64,000 bases of DNA from GCA-2687515 sp002687515 (GCA_030745835.1 JASLNU010000021.1:1-64000), one strand, 5' to 3'; numbered from the stretch's first letter, positions 39,888 to 49,014 are shown. The notes: generated by a model from the sequence alone, not told the origin. Numbers and translations are program-made.

Positions 39888-40946
39888 ATGGCGAAATCCT
39901 CTGCCAAACAGAAAAGTCCGCGCGGACGCGCAAAAAAAACCCAGGATCAAACGCTCACCACCTCGCCGGAAGAGCTGATCACCTTCTACCACGAGATGCT
40001 GTTGATCCGGCGCTTCGAGGAAAAAGCCGGGCAGCTTTACGGGATGGGCCTGATCAGCGGTTTTTGCCACCTCTATATCGGCCAGGAAGCGGTGGTCGTC
40101 GGCATGCAGTCGGTGGCCGCGCCCGGCGATTCGGTGATCACCAGCTACCGCGACCATGGCCACATGCTGGCCACCGGCATGGACCCCAAGGGGGTGATGG
40201 CCGAGCTCACCGGCCGCGCCGGCGGCTATTCCAGGGGCAAGGGCGGCTCCATGCACATGTTTTCCAAGGAAAAGCGCTTTTATGGCGGGCATGGCATCGT
40301 CGCCGCCCAGGTGCCGATCGGCACCGGCCTCGCCTTCGCCCACAAATACAACGGCGACGGCGGTGTTGCCATGGCCTATTACGGCGACGGCGCCGCCAAC
40401 CAGGGCCAGGTTTACGAATCCTACAACATGGCGGCCTTGTGGCAGCTTCCGGTCGTTTATGTCATCGAAAACAACCGCTATGGCATGGGCACCTCGGTCG
40501 ACCGGCACTCGGCGACACCGACCCTGTTTTCGCGCGGCGAGGCCTACGATATCCCCAACGAGGAAGTCGACGGCATGGACATCCAGGCGGTGCGCGATGC
40601 CGGCGCCCGTGCCTTGGCCCACGCCCGCGCCGGCAACGGGCCCTATGTGCTCGGCATGCAGACCTACCGCTACCGCGGCCATTCGATGTCGGACCCGGCC
40701 AAATACCGGACCCGCGAAGAGGTCAGCAAGGTGCGCTCCGAACGCGATCCCATCGACCGGGCGCGGCAGACCCTTATCGATGGCGGCCACGCCTCCGAAG
40801 ACGATCTGAAAGGCATCGATGCCAAGATCAAGGCCGTCGTCACCGAAGCCGCCGAGTTCGCCCAGCAGAGCCCGGAGCCGGATGCCTCCGAACTTTACAC
40901 CGACGTTCTCGCTGAAGTGTCGCCAAGAAATTCGGTTGAAGCCTAG
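39888..40946 (+). CDS. pdhA: Pyruvate dehydrogenase E1 alpha subunit
   Basis: A 352-residue E1 alpha. MLLIRRFEEKAGQLYGMG opens the family domain, GDGAANQGQVYES with the following ENN is the thiamine diphosphate motif, and TYRYRGHSMSDPAKYRT (TYRYRGHSMSD) is the phosphorylation-loop region. The first 25 residues are a basic, Lys-rich leader. It forms the alpha2beta2 E1 with PdhB, encoded 16 bp downstream. Ribosome site ggagatatcc. Confidence 0.97.
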   Translation: MAKSSAKQKSPRGRAKKTQDQTLTTSPEELITFYHEMLLIRRFEEKAGQLYGMGLISGFCHLYIGQEAVVVGMQSVAAPGDSVITSYRDHGHMLATGMDPKGVMAELTGRAGGYSRGKGGSMHMFSKEKRFYGGHGIVAAQVPIGTGLAFAHKYNGDGGVAMAYYGDGAANQGQVYESYNMAALWQLPVVYVIENNRYGMGTSVDRHSATPTLFSRGEAYDIPNEEVDGMDIQAVRDAGARALAHARAGNGPYVLGMQTYRYRGHSMSDPAKYRTREEVSKVRSERDPIDRARQTLIDGGHASEDDLKGIDAKIKAVVTEAAEFAQQSPEPDASELYTDVLAEVSPRNSVEA

Positions 40947-40962
40947 GCTGGAGGGGAAAAAA

Positions 40963-42327
40963 ATGGCAACGCATATACTTATGCCGGCCCTGTCGCCGAC
41001 CATGACCGAGGGAACCCTGGCCCGCTGGCTGAAAAACGAAGGCGATGAAGTGGCCTCCGGCGACGTTTTGGCCGAGATTGAAACCGACAAGGCGACGATG
41101 GAGCTGGAAGCCGTGGACGACGGTATTCTCGGCAAGATCATTACGCCCGCGGGCTCCGAAGGCATCGCCGTCAACACGCCGATCGCGGTGATTTTGGACG
41201 AGGGCGAGGAGGCGTCCGCTGTCGCGGAACCGGCACCCGCGCCCGAAACCGCGCCCGAGGCGGCAAATCCTACGCCAGCACCAGAGACAGCGCCTGAAAA
41301 CCCGGCCCCGGCCCCGCCGGCGCCGGAGCCCGACTATGACGGCCCGACCACCATCATCACCCAGCGCGAAGCCTTGCGCGACGCCATCGCCGAGGAGATG
41401 CGCACCGACGAAAGCATTTTCCTGATGGGCGAGGAGGTGGCTGAATACGAAGGCGCCTACAAGGTCTCGCAAGGGCTCCTGGAGGAATTCGGCGACAAGC
41501 GGGTGGTCGATACGCCGATCACCGAACACGGTTTTACCGGCCTCGGCGTCGGCGCCGCCTTCGGTGGCTTAAAGCCGATTGTCGAGTTCATGACCTTCAA
41601 TTTCGCCATGCAGGCGATGGACCAGCTGATCAATTCGGCGGCCAAGACCCGCTACATGTCGGGCGGCCAGATGGACTGTCCAATCGTCTTTCGCGGCCCC
41701 AACGGCGCCGCCGCCGGGGTCGCCGCCCAGCATTCGCAATGCTACGCCAGCTGGTTCGCCCATATTCCCGGCCTCAAGGTAATCGCGCCTTATTCCGGCG
41801 CCGACGCCAAGGGCCTGATGAAGGCCGCCATCCGCGATCCCAATCCGGTGATCTTCCTGGAAAACGAAATCCTATACGGGCAAAGCTTCAATGTGCCGAA
41901 AAGCGCCGATTTCGTGCTGCCCATCGGCCGCGCGCGTGTTGAACTGGCGGGCAGCGACGTCAGCATCGTTGCCTATTCCAGGATGGTCGGCGTCGCCCTG
42001 GAAGCGGCGGAAACGCTGGCCGAGGAGGGGATTTCGGCGGAGGTCATAAACTTGCGCTCCCTGCGCCCGCTGGACGTCGAGACCATCGTTGCCTCGATCA
42101 AGAAAACCAACCGTTTGGTCAGCGTCGAGGAAGGCTGGCCGGCCGCCGGTATCGGCTCCGAAATCGCCGCCATCGCCATGGAACAGGCCTTCGATTACCT
42201 GGACGCGCCGGTGCGGCGGGTGTGCGGCGCCGACGTGCCGATGCCCTACGCCAAGAATTTGGAAGCGATGTACATGCCGACGCCAACCGCCGTGATCGCG
42301 GCGGTCAAGTCCGTCTGTTACAGCTGA
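40963..42327 (+). CDS. pdhB: Pyruvate dehydrogenase E1 beta subunit with N-terminal lipoyl domain
   Basis: A 454-residue E1 beta fused to a lipoyl domain (residues 1-78), whose lipoyl Lys is in ETDKATMELE. An Ala/Pro-rich linker covers about 84-122, and the transketolase-like body starts near TIITQREALRDAIAEEM and includes GEEVAEYEGAYKVSQG and HGFTGLGVGAAF. The lipoylated E1 beta is typical of alphaproteobacteria. The start is the ATG at 40963 after aggggaaa; the open frame upstream to 40819 lies inside pdhA. The lipoyl domain is nearly the same as in PdhC. Confidence 0.97.
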   Translation: MATHILMPALSPTMTEGTLARWLKNEGDEVASGDVLAEIETDKATMELEAVDDGILGKIITPAGSEGIAVNTPIAVILDEGEEASAVAEPAPAPETAPEAANPTPAPETAPENPAPAPPAPEPDYDGPTTIITQREALRDAIAEEMRTDESIFLMGEEVAEYEGAYKVSQGLLEEFGDKRVVDTPITEHGFTGLGVGAAFGGLKPIVEFMTFNFAMQAMDQLINSAAKTRYMSGGQMDCPIVFRGPNGAAAGVAAQHSQCYASWFAHIPGLKVIAPYSGADAKGLMKAAIRDPNPVIFLENEILYGQSFNVPKSADFVLPIGRARVELAGSDVSIVAYSRMVGVALEAAETLAEEGISAEVINLRSLRPLDVETIVASIKKTNRLVSVEEGWPAAGIGSEIAAIAMEQAFDYLDAPVRRVCGADVPMPYAKNLEAMYMPTPTAVIAAVKSVCYS

Positions 42328-42342
42328 CCGGAGGCCGGAAAA

Positions 42343-43668
42343 ATGGCAATCCAAATCCTGATGCCGGCGCTGTCGCCGACGATGACCGAGGGAACCCTGG
42401 CGCGCTGGCTCAAAGCCGAGGGCGACGCCGTCGCTTCCGGCGATCTGCTGGCCGAGATCGAGACCGACAAGGCAACGATGGAGCTGGAAGCCGTGGACGA
42501 AGGCGTCCTCGGCAAGATCATTACGCCCGCGGGCTCCGAGGGCATCGCCGTCAACGCCCCGATCGCCGTATTGCTGGAGGAGGGCGAGGATGCCTCGGCC
42601 GCCGACAGCGTTGCCCAGGCGGCGCCCCAGCCGGCGCCGGAAGCCGCGCCGGAAGCGGCACCGGAAGCGGCACCAGAAGCGGCACCGGAAGCCGCGCCTG
42701 AAACCGCGACCCAAACGACACCGCAAGCAACGCCCGCTCAATCCAGCGGCGGCGCGCGCGTCTTTGCCAGCCCCTTGGCCAGGCGCATGGCCGGCGATGC
42801 CGGGCTGGACCTTGCCGCCATGTCGGGCAGCGGCCCCGGCGGGCGCATCGTCAAAAGCGATGTCGAAGCCGCCATCAAGGCCGGGCCGGGAGCGGCGCCC
42901 GCCGCCGGCCTGCCGGCAACGACGCCACCGGCGGCGGTCCCCGCCGAGATACCGGGCGCCGGCCCCTACACCGACGTTGCCCACACCAACATGCGCCGCG
43001 TCATCGCCCGGCGCCTGACCGAATCGGCGCGCGACATCCCGCACTTCTATCTCACCGTCGAATGCCGCATCGATGCGCTGCTGGCGATGCGCAGGGATCT
43101 GAACGAACGCGCACCCCAGGGAAATGGCGAAGGCGAGGCGGCCTATAAGATATCGGTCAACGATTTCGTCATCCGCGCCGTGGCGCTGGCCATGCGCCGT
43201 GTTCCGGGCGTCAATGTCAGCTGGATGGAGGACGCCGTCCGCCAGTATCACGATATCGACGTGGCCATCGCGGTGGCCACGACAGGCGGCCTGATCACGC
43301 CCATCGTGCGCCACGCCGATCAAAAGGGCCTTGCCGAAATCTCCAATGAAATGAAGGACTTGGCGGCGCGCGCCCGGGACGGCAAGCTGGCCCTCGACGA
43401 ATTCCAGGGGGGCGGTTTCACGATCTCGAATTTGGGCATGTACGGGGTCAAGGAATTTTCGGCGATCATCAATCCGCCGCAATCGGTGATCCTGGCGGTC
43501 GGCGCCGGCGAACAGCGCCCGGTGGTATCGGACGGGGCGCTGGGCATCGCCAGCGTCATGAGCTGCACCCTGTCCACCGATCACCGCACCGTCGATGGCG
43601 CCTTGGGCGCCGAATTCCTGGCCGCCTTCAAGGCGATGATCGAAGATCCGCTGACCATGTTGTTGTAG
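42343..43668 (+). CDS. pdhC: Dihydrolipoamide acetyltransferase (E2)
   Basis: A 441-residue E2. Residues 1-78 are the lipoyl domain (ETDKATMELE), followed by an Ala/Pro/Glu-rich linker with a small tandem PEAAPEAAPEA repeat, the peripheral-subunit-binding domain (VFASPLARRMAGDAGLDL) and the catalytic domain with the active-site motif STDHRTVDGALG. It accepts acetyl groups from E1 and passes them to CoA. Downstream lpd begins 9 bp later. Confidence 0.97.
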   Translation: MAIQILMPALSPTMTEGTLARWLKAEGDAVASGDLLAEIETDKATMELEAVDEGVLGKIITPAGSEGIAVNAPIAVLLEEGEDASAADSVAQAAPQPAPEAAPEAAPEAAPEAAPEAAPETATQTTPQATPAQSSGGARVFASPLARRMAGDAGLDLAAMSGSGPGGRIVKSDVEAAIKAGPGAAPAAGLPATTPPAAVPAEIPGAGPYTDVAHTNMRRVIARRLTESARDIPHFYLTVECRIDALLAMRRDLNERAPQGNGEGEAAYKISVNDFVIRAVALAMRRVPGVNVSWMEDAVRQYHDIDVAIAVATTGGLITPIVRHADQKGLAEISNEMKDLAARARDGKLALDEFQGGGFTISNLGMYGVKEFSAIINPPQSVILAVGAGEQRPVVSDGALGIASVMSCTLSTDHRTVDGALGAEFLAAFKAMIEDPLTMLL

Positions 43669-43677
43669 GCGAAGCTG

Positions 43678-45108
43678 ATGGCTGAACAGGCGCAACCTAG
43701 CGAAACCCAATTCGATCTGATCATCGTCGGCGGTGGGCCGGGCGGCTATGTGACCGCCATCCGCGCCGCCCAACTGGGGCTCAAGACGGCGCTGGTGGAA
43801 CGCGAACATTTGGGCGGCATCTGCCTCAATTGGGGCTGCATTCCGACCAAGGCGTTGCTGCGCAGCGCCGAAATTTACCGAAATATCCAACATGCCGGCG
43901 ATTATGGCCTTAGCGTCGAGGGCGTTTCGTTCGACCTCGAGAAAATTGTCGACAGATCGCGCGCCGTAGCCAAGCGTTTGTCAGGCGGCGTTGCGCATCT
44001 TTTGAAAAAGAACAAAGTCACCGTGTTCGACGGTGAAGGCAGGCTTGACGGCAAAGGCGAAATAACTGTTAGCAAAGATGGTGCAATTGCAAACGAATTG
44101 TCAGCAAAGCATATTATCCTGGCGACCGGCGCCAGGGCCCGCGCCCTGCCTGGGCTTGAGCCCGACGGCAAGCTGGTCTGGACTTACAAGGAAGCGATGG
44201 TACCGAATACCATGCCCAAATCCCTTTTGGTGGTCGGATCGGGAGCCATCGGCATCGAATTCGCCAGTTTCTACCGCGCCTTTGGCGCCGAGGTGACGGT
44301 GGTCGAGGTCCTGCCCCGCGTCTTGCCGGTGGAAGACGAGGAAATCTCCGCCTTCGCCCATAAGGCGTTCGAAAAGGACGGCATGACGATTATCACATCG
44401 GCCACCGTGACCAAGCTCGACAAAAATACCTCCGGGGGCGCCGACAACGTCACAGCAACCATTGAAACCGATGGCAAATCCAGCCAGATCACCGTCGACA
44501 GGGTGATCCTGGCGGTCGGTATCGTCGGCAATGTGGAGGATGTGGGCCTCGAAGAGACGGGCGTTGAGGTGGAAAATTCGCACATCGTCATCGATCACTG
44601 GTGCCGGACGGGCGAGCCCGGCGTCTATGCCATCGGCGATGTCGCCGGGCCGCCCTGGCTGGCCCACAAGGCCAGCCACGAAGGCATCATCTGCGTCGAA
44701 AAAATCGCCGGCATCGAAGGCGTCCACCCCCTGGATACCAGCCGCATTCCCGGCTGCACTTACTGCCATCCGCAGGTGGCCAGCGTCGGCTTGAGCGAAG
44801 CGGCGGCGGTGGAGGCGGGGTTCGAGGTGCGCATCGGCCGCTTCCCGTTCGCCGGCAACGGCAAGGCGATCGCGCTCGGTGAGGCCGAGGGATTGGTGAA
44901 AACCGTGTTCGACGCCAAGACCGGCGAATTACTGGGCGCCCACATGGTCGGCGCCGAGGTTACCGAACTGATCCAGGGCTACGCCATCGCCAAGACCCTG
45001 GAAACAACGGAAGCGGAATTGATGCACACCATCTTCCCGCACCCGACATTATCGGAAATGATGCACGAAGCGGTGCTTGACGCCTACGGCCGGGTGATCC
45101 ATTTCTGA
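43678..45108 (+). CDS. lpdA: Dihydrolipoamide dehydrogenase (E3)
   Basis: A 476-residue flavoprotein disulfide reductase: FAD site IIVGGGPGGYVTAIRAA, redox disulfide GGICLNWGCIPTKALL, NAD site LLVVGSGAIGIEFASFYRA, VYAIGDVAGPPWLAHKA and C-terminal HTIFPHPTLSEMMHEAVLDA (HPTLSE with the catalytic His). It reoxidises the lipoyl groups of PdhC and PdhB. The last gene of the pdhA-pdhB-pdhC-lpdA operon. Confidence 0.97.
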   Translation: MAEQAQPSETQFDLIIVGGGPGGYVTAIRAAQLGLKTALVEREHLGGICLNWGCIPTKALLRSAEIYRNIQHAGDYGLSVEGVSFDLEKIVDRSRAVAKRLSGGVAHLLKKNKVTVFDGEGRLDGKGEITVSKDGAIANELSAKHIILATGARARALPGLEPDGKLVWTYKEAMVPNTMPKSLLVVGSGAIGIEFASFYRAFGAEVTVVEVLPRVLPVEDEEISAFAHKAFEKDGMTIITSATVTKLDKNTSGGADNVTATIETDGKSSQITVDRVILAVGIVGNVEDVGLEETGVEVENSHIVIDHWCRTGEPGVYAIGDVAGPPWLAHKASHEGIICVEKIAGIEGVHPLDTSRIPGCTYCHPQVASVGLSEAAAVEAGFEVRIGRFPFAGNGKAIALGEAEGLVKTVFDAKTGELLGAHMVGAEVTELIQGYAIAKTLETTEAELMHTIFPHPTLSEMMHEAVLDAYGRVIHF

Positions 45109-45182
45109 ATTTCGCACTACCTGATTAAGTAGTTAAAATCGAAATTATAACTCCCTATAAGGATACAACACCCCACACCAAC

Positions 45183-45204
45183 TCTCCTTGAGCGATCAAG
45201 GAGG
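45183..45204 (+). promoter_or_regulatory. 8-bp hairpin with GCGA loop between lpdA and the subtilase
   Basis: ctccttga (45184-45191) pairs with tcaaggag (45196-45203) around gcga, a GNRA-type loop, extendable by one G-U pair. No U-run follows, so it is only a possible weak terminator, RNA-stability element or protein site in the 143-bp gap. Confidence 0.45.
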
Positions 45205-45251
45205 AAATATTGCCGCATTTGTAAATTGGGGGAATAACAGGGAGATCTAGC

Positions 45252-46604
45252 ATGGCAGACGAACGCGTAAATATCGAAGTATCCGTGCAGCCGTCGGAAG
45301 GTCAACGATCGATATTCGATGAAGAAGCTATTCCTGCCGTAACCAACTTGGACCAATTCCGGGCGAGCCAGGATAAGAGCATTGCCACCGCCCGCCGCCT
45401 TCAAAATAACGGCTTCGCGGTTACCCATATTGGCGATTTCAGCATATCGGCCAGCTGCCCGGCGTCACACTTCGAAGAATTTTTCGGAACCAAATTCGAC
45501 CGGCAAAGCCCGCCCGATGAACATACCTTTGTCGAGGAAGGGTACACGTTCGGGCGGCCGGACGCGGACGCCGACTGGCGGGTGCCCGATGCCGATGGTC
45601 TCGACCAATTGATCGAGCGCGCCTATATCCAGGACCCACCCATTCTATTCGCCGGGGAACGGGAACTGCCGCCATTCTGGAACGATAAATTCAGGCTGCG
45701 GGTTCCCACCGACGTGGCCCAGATCATGAATGCGGCGTCGGTACACAAAGGCGAAGTGACCGGGCGCGGCGTCAAGGTCGCCATGGTCGATACCGGCTTC
45801 TACCAGCATCCGTTTTTCAGTGATCAGGGCTATAATTTCCTGGCGGTCACGGCGCCCGACGCCCTCGACCACACTTCGGATTCCCATGGCCATGGAACCG
45901 GGGAATGCGCCAACATTTTCGCCACGGCGCCCGATATCAATTTCATCGGCGTGAAGTACAACAATCCGACCTTGGGATTTAAAACCGCGACGGACCTCAA
46001 TCCGGACGTCATCACCAATAGTTGGGGTTACAGCGTGGACCAGCCGGGAACATCCATGCCCAATTGGCTAAGACCCCTGCATCTGGCGGTACTGGATGCG
46101 GTGGCGCGCGGCATCACCGTATGTTTTTCCGCCGGCAACGGCCATTTCGGCTTCCCCGGAAGCATGCCCGAAGTGATCAGCGTCGGCGGCGTATTTGTCG
46201 ATGAAGATTTGAACTATTCGGCGTCCGATTATACCAGCGGCTTCGCCTCCACTTGGTTCCCGGGCCGCAACGTGCCGGATATTTCCGGGCTTTGCGGAAA
46301 TCGGCCAAGAGCCGACTATATCGTGCTTCCGGTTCAAGATCGCGCCACCCTGGATAAAGAAAATGGGTGGGGCGCGTTCAGCGGAACATCGGCGGCTTCG
46401 CCCATGGTCGCCGGGGTCTGCGCGTTGCTCAAGCAAATCGATCCGGACCTTTCGCCCGATGATGTAAAAAATCTGCTGAAATTTACCGCCAGGGATATTA
46501 CCGTAGGAACGAATGCCATGGGCAACGATGCCCGCCCCGGGCCTGATCTTGCGACTGGGTTCGGACTGGTCGATGCGGAACGCGCGGTCGAGGCACTGAT
46601 TTAG
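45252..46604 (+). CDS. Subtilisin-like (S8) serine protease without signal peptide
   Basis: A 450-residue protease. Residues about 40-90 form a pro-region-like domain (ARRLQNNGFAVTHIGDFSI, FEEFFGTKFD). The catalytic domain begins near residue 165 with Asp in VAMVDTGFYQHPF, His in SHGHGTGECA, the oxyanion Asn in ITNSWGYS and Ser in SGTSAASPMVAG, all intact. No signal peptide is seen, so it may work in the cytoplasm or use another export route. It is followed after 47 bp by a small gene similar to its pro-region. Target unknown. Confidence 0.9.
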   Translation: MADERVNIEVSVQPSEGQRSIFDEEAIPAVTNLDQFRASQDKSIATARRLQNNGFAVTHIGDFSISASCPASHFEEFFGTKFDRQSPPDEHTFVEEGYTFGRPDADADWRVPDADGLDQLIERAYIQDPPILFAGERELPPFWNDKFRLRVPTDVAQIMNAASVHKGEVTGRGVKVAMVDTGFYQHPFFSDQGYNFLAVTAPDALDHTSDSHGHGTGECANIFATAPDINFIGVKYNNPTLGFKTATDLNPDVITNSWGYSVDQPGTSMPNWLRPLHLAVLDAVARGITVCFSAGNGHFGFPGSMPEVISVGGVFVDEDLNYSASDYTSGFASTWFPGRNVPDISGLCGNRPRADYIVLPVQDRATLDKENGWGAFSGTSAASPMVAGVCALLKQIDPDLSPDDVKNLLKFTARDITVGTNAMGNDARPGPDLATGFGLVDAERAVEALI

Positions 46605-46610
46605 GGATGT

Positions 46611-46671
46611 ACGGTTTCGGCGGCGTCAATGGAATTCAATAAAGGAGCCCGATGAACGCCGCCGAAACCGT
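46611..46671 (+). promoter_or_regulatory. 16-bp perfect inverted repeat enclosing the start of the small partner gene
   Basis: acggtttcggcggcgt (46611-46626) is the exact inverse of acgccgccgaaaccgt (46656-46671). The 29-base loop contains the ribosome site aaaggag and the ATG at 46652; the right arm is codons 2-7 of the partner. A transcript could fold so that translation of the second gene is set separately from the protease. The structure is seen; regulation is inferred. Confidence 0.65.
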
Positions 46672-46987
46672 CTCTTTTGATATATTGCTCAAACCGCCGG
46701 CGACGGCGGCCGATGCGAATACGGTTTCCATCGATACCACGCGCCCGGCGCCCGAAGATGTGGAACGATGCCGGCGTTGGCTGATCGGCCGCGGGGTCGA
46801 GGCCCATGACAGCGGCTTCGGATTGGCATGCACGGCAAACCGCCAATTGTTTGAAGAAATTTTCTCGGTCACGATTATTGTCGGGCCGGATGGCAAGCCC
46901 GAGCTTTCCGGTATGCCCAGAATTCCAGCGGAAATTGAAGCCAATGTCGAGCAACTGACGCTAACGGTCGCCCCCGAGCTCTTTTAG
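46652..46987 (+). CDS. Stand-alone pro-region-like partner of the subtilase
   Basis: A 111-residue protein. Residues about 36-80 (CRRWLIGRGVEAHDSGFGL, QLFEEIFSVTI) align by eye with residues 50-85 of the upstream protease (ARRLQNNGFAVTHIGDFSI, HFEEFFGTKFD): same spacing and the shared FEExF. Pro-regions of subtilases and sedolisins fold the enzyme and inhibit it, so this protein may be a separate chaperone or inhibitor. Strong ribosome site aaaggag. No signal peptide. I know no name for it; the link to the protease is inference from similarity and adjacency. Confidence 0.6.
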   Translation: MNAAETVSFDILLKPPATAADANTVSIDTTRPAPEDVERCRRWLIGRGVEAHDSGFGLACTANRQLFEEIFSVTIIVGPDGKPELSGMPRIPAEIEANVEQLTLTVAPELF

Positions 46988-47040
46988 AAAATTGCCGTAC
47001 CCCCTTGAATTTTAACCTCCACCACGGGCATATAATTTCC

Positions 47041-47970
47041 ATGCCGACCACTCAATCCCTGCGCCACCCCGAGAAACGCAACAAGCCGGACCGGCCGAGC
47101 CCGAGGAAGCCGGCCTGGATCAGGGTCAAGGCGCCGACCTCGCCGGTTTACGGCGAAACCAAGGCGCTGATGCGCGGCCTCGGGCTCACCACCGTCTGCG
47201 AGGAGGCGGCCTGCCCGAATATCGGCGAATGCTGGGCCCAGCGGCACGCGACGGTGATGATCTTGGGCGAGATCTGCACCCGCGCCTGCGCCTTCTGCAA
47301 CGTCGCCACCGGCAGGCCGGGCCCGGTCAACCCCAAGGAGCCGGAAAATGTCGGCCTGATGGCGCAAAAGACCGGGCTCAAGCACATGGTCATCACCTCG
47401 GTGGACCGGGACGATCTGGACGACGGCGGCGCCGGTCAGTTCGCCCGCTGCATCAAGGCCGTGCGGGCGCTGTCGCCGGGCACCACGCTTGAGGTGCTGA
47501 CCCCCGATTTCCGGGACAAACCGGGCGCCCTGGAAACCGTGATCGCCGCCAAGCCCGATGTCTTCAATCACAATCTGGAAACCGTGCCGCGCCTTTATGC
47601 CGAAATCCGCCCGGGTGCCCGCTACGGCCGCTCGCTCAAGCTGCTGGCCGACGCCAAGGAAATCGATCCCGATACCTTCACCAAATCGGGCATCATGGTC
47701 GGCCTCGGCGAAGAGACAGCGGAAGTCGGCCAGGTGATGGACGATCTGCGCGCCGCCAATGTGGATTTCCTGACCATCGGCCAGTATCTGCAGCCGACGC
47801 CCAAGCACGCGCCGGTCGACCGCTTCGTGACGCCGGGCAAATTCAAGGAATATCAGAGCCTGGCCACCGCCAAAGGCTTCCTGAAAGTCTCGGCGACGCC
47901 ATTGACCCGCTCCTCCTACCACGCCGACACGGATTTCCAGGCGCTTAAAGACGCGCGCGCCGCCCGGTAA
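47041..47970 (+). CDS. lipA: Lipoyl synthase
   Basis: A 309-residue radical-SAM enzyme. The auxiliary cluster cysteines are in CEEAACPNIGEC and the radical-SAM cluster in CTRACAFCNV. The C-terminal Ser ligand lies in LTRSSYHAD. It inserts sulfur into octanoyl groups, making lipoate for the PDH subunits encoded upstream. The start at 47041 fits family length; the frame is open to 47005. Confidence 0.96.
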   Translation: MPTTQSLRHPEKRNKPDRPSPRKPAWIRVKAPTSPVYGETKALMRGLGLTTVCEEAACPNIGECWAQRHATVMILGEICTRACAFCNVATGRPGPVNPKEPENVGLMAQKTGLKHMVITSVDRDDLDDGGAGQFARCIKAVRALSPGTTLEVLTPDFRDKPGALETVIAAKPDVFNHNLETVPRLYAEIRPGARYGRSLKLLADAKEIDPDTFTKSGIMVGLGEETAEVGQVMDDLRAANVDFLTIGQYLQPTPKHAPVDRFVTPGKFKEYQSLATAKGFLKVSATPLTRSSYHADTDFQALKDARAAR

Positions 47971-48066
47971 CCGAACCGGCGACGCAGACCGGCCTCGATT
48001 GACGGACAATTGAACCGCTGGAAAGCCGGGTCTGTTCATTAACCTATTTCCGGCTATAAGGCAGCC

Positions 48067-48498
48067 ATGCCGACCCATGCAGAAAAAAGACGGCTGCCGC
48101 ATTCGCCCGAGCAGATGTTCGCGCTGGTCGCCGATGTCGAAAAATATCCCGAGTTTCTGCCTTGGTGCGTGGCGACCCGCGTCCGCGGCCAGGATGGCGA
48201 TACCATCACCGCCGACATGGTCATCGGCTACAAGATGTTCCGCGAACGCTTTACCTCGAAGGTGCATCTGGACCGGCCCGGGCTGCGTATCGATGTCGCC
48301 TATTCGGAAGGGCCGTTCAAATATTTGAACAACCACTGGCTCTTTATCGCCGACGGCGAGGGCACCATCGTCGATTTCTATGTGGACTTCGAATTCCGCT
48401 CCAGGCTGCTGCAAAAATTGATCGGCGCGGTGTTTAACGAAGCCGTCAAGATCATGGTGCACGCCTTCGAAAAACGGGCAAAAAACGTTTACGGCTGA
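48067..48498 (+). CDS. COQ10/RatA-like START-domain protein
   Basis: A 143-residue SRPBCC protein of the COQ10/RatA group: LPHSPEQMFALVADVEKYPEFLPWC (VADVEKYPEFLPW) is the signature, and VDFYVDFEFRSRLLQKLIG closes the fold. In mitochondria the family binds coenzyme Q; in E. coli RatA was named as a ribosome-association toxin. The Q-binding role is more likely here. It lies 96 bp after lipA and converges with pncC. Confidence 0.88.
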   Translation: MPTHAEKRRLPHSPEQMFALVADVEKYPEFLPWCVATRVRGQDGDTITADMVIGYKMFRERFTSKVHLDRPGLRIDVAYSEGPFKYLNNHWLFIADGEGTIVDFYVDFEFRSRLLQKLIGAVFNEAVKIMVHAFEKRAKNVYG

Positions 48499-48513
48499 TT
48501 CGACCGGCACCCG

Positions 48514-48999
48514 CTAAATAGCCGCCAGCATCATATCCAGGGCCTTATCCACGGTCGCCAGGCGCACCGCCATGCGATCGCCCGCGAAGTGGGGCATTTG
48601 GCAAACCGTATCCCGGCCGCGCCGGGCGACGGCGATGGCCACCGTGCCCACCGGTTTTTCCGGAGTGCCGCCGCCGGGTCCGGCAACCCCGGTCACGCCC
48701 ACCGACAAATCGGCCGGTGAGATATCAAGCGCGCCGTCGGCCATGGCGATGGCGGTTTCCGGGCTGACCGCGCCATGCGCTGCGAGGGTTTGCTGGGGAA
48801 CGCCGACGACTTCCATTTTCGCTTCGTTGCTATAGGTGACGAAACCGCGCTCGAACACCGCCGACGAGCCGGCCACCGAAATCAGGCAACCGGCGATCAG
48901 GCCGCCGCTGCAGGATTCGACGCTGGCGATCAGGACACCCGCATCCTCGCAGGACGCGATCAGCCGCGCCGCCTTATCCAGGGTTTCGTCAGGGAACAT
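48514..48999 (-). CDS. pncC: Nicotinamide-nucleotide amidase (CinA C-terminal domain)
   Basis: A 161-residue stand-alone CinA C-terminal domain. Motifs are ASVESCSGGLIAGCL, FVTYSNEAKMEVVGV and GVTGVAGPGGGTPEKPVGTV (GVAGPGGGTPEKPVG). It deamidates NMN in pyridine nucleotide recycling. The N-terminal CinA module is absent, as in PncC of E. coli. A ggagg site precedes the start. Confidence 0.93.
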   Translation of the reverse strand: MFPDETLDKAARLIASCEDAGVLIASVESCSGGLIAGCLISVAGSSAVFERGFVTYSNEAKMEVVGVPQQTLAAHGAVSPETAIAMADGALDISPADLSVGVTGVAGPGGGTPEKPVGTVAIAVARRGRDTVCQMPHFAGDRMAVRLATVDKALDMMLAAI

Positions 49000-49014
49000 G
49001 CACGCCTCCCGCGT

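Noticed and set aside
40819..40962. N-terminal extension of pdhB
   Set aside because: It lies inside pdhA in another frame, and the lipoyl domain starts at the ATG at 40963 with its own ribosome site.
41872..43893. 673-codon minus-strand frame
   Set aside because: It is antisense to pdhB, pdhC and the start of lpdA, all with clear homology. Long antisense frames are expected in GC-rich genes.
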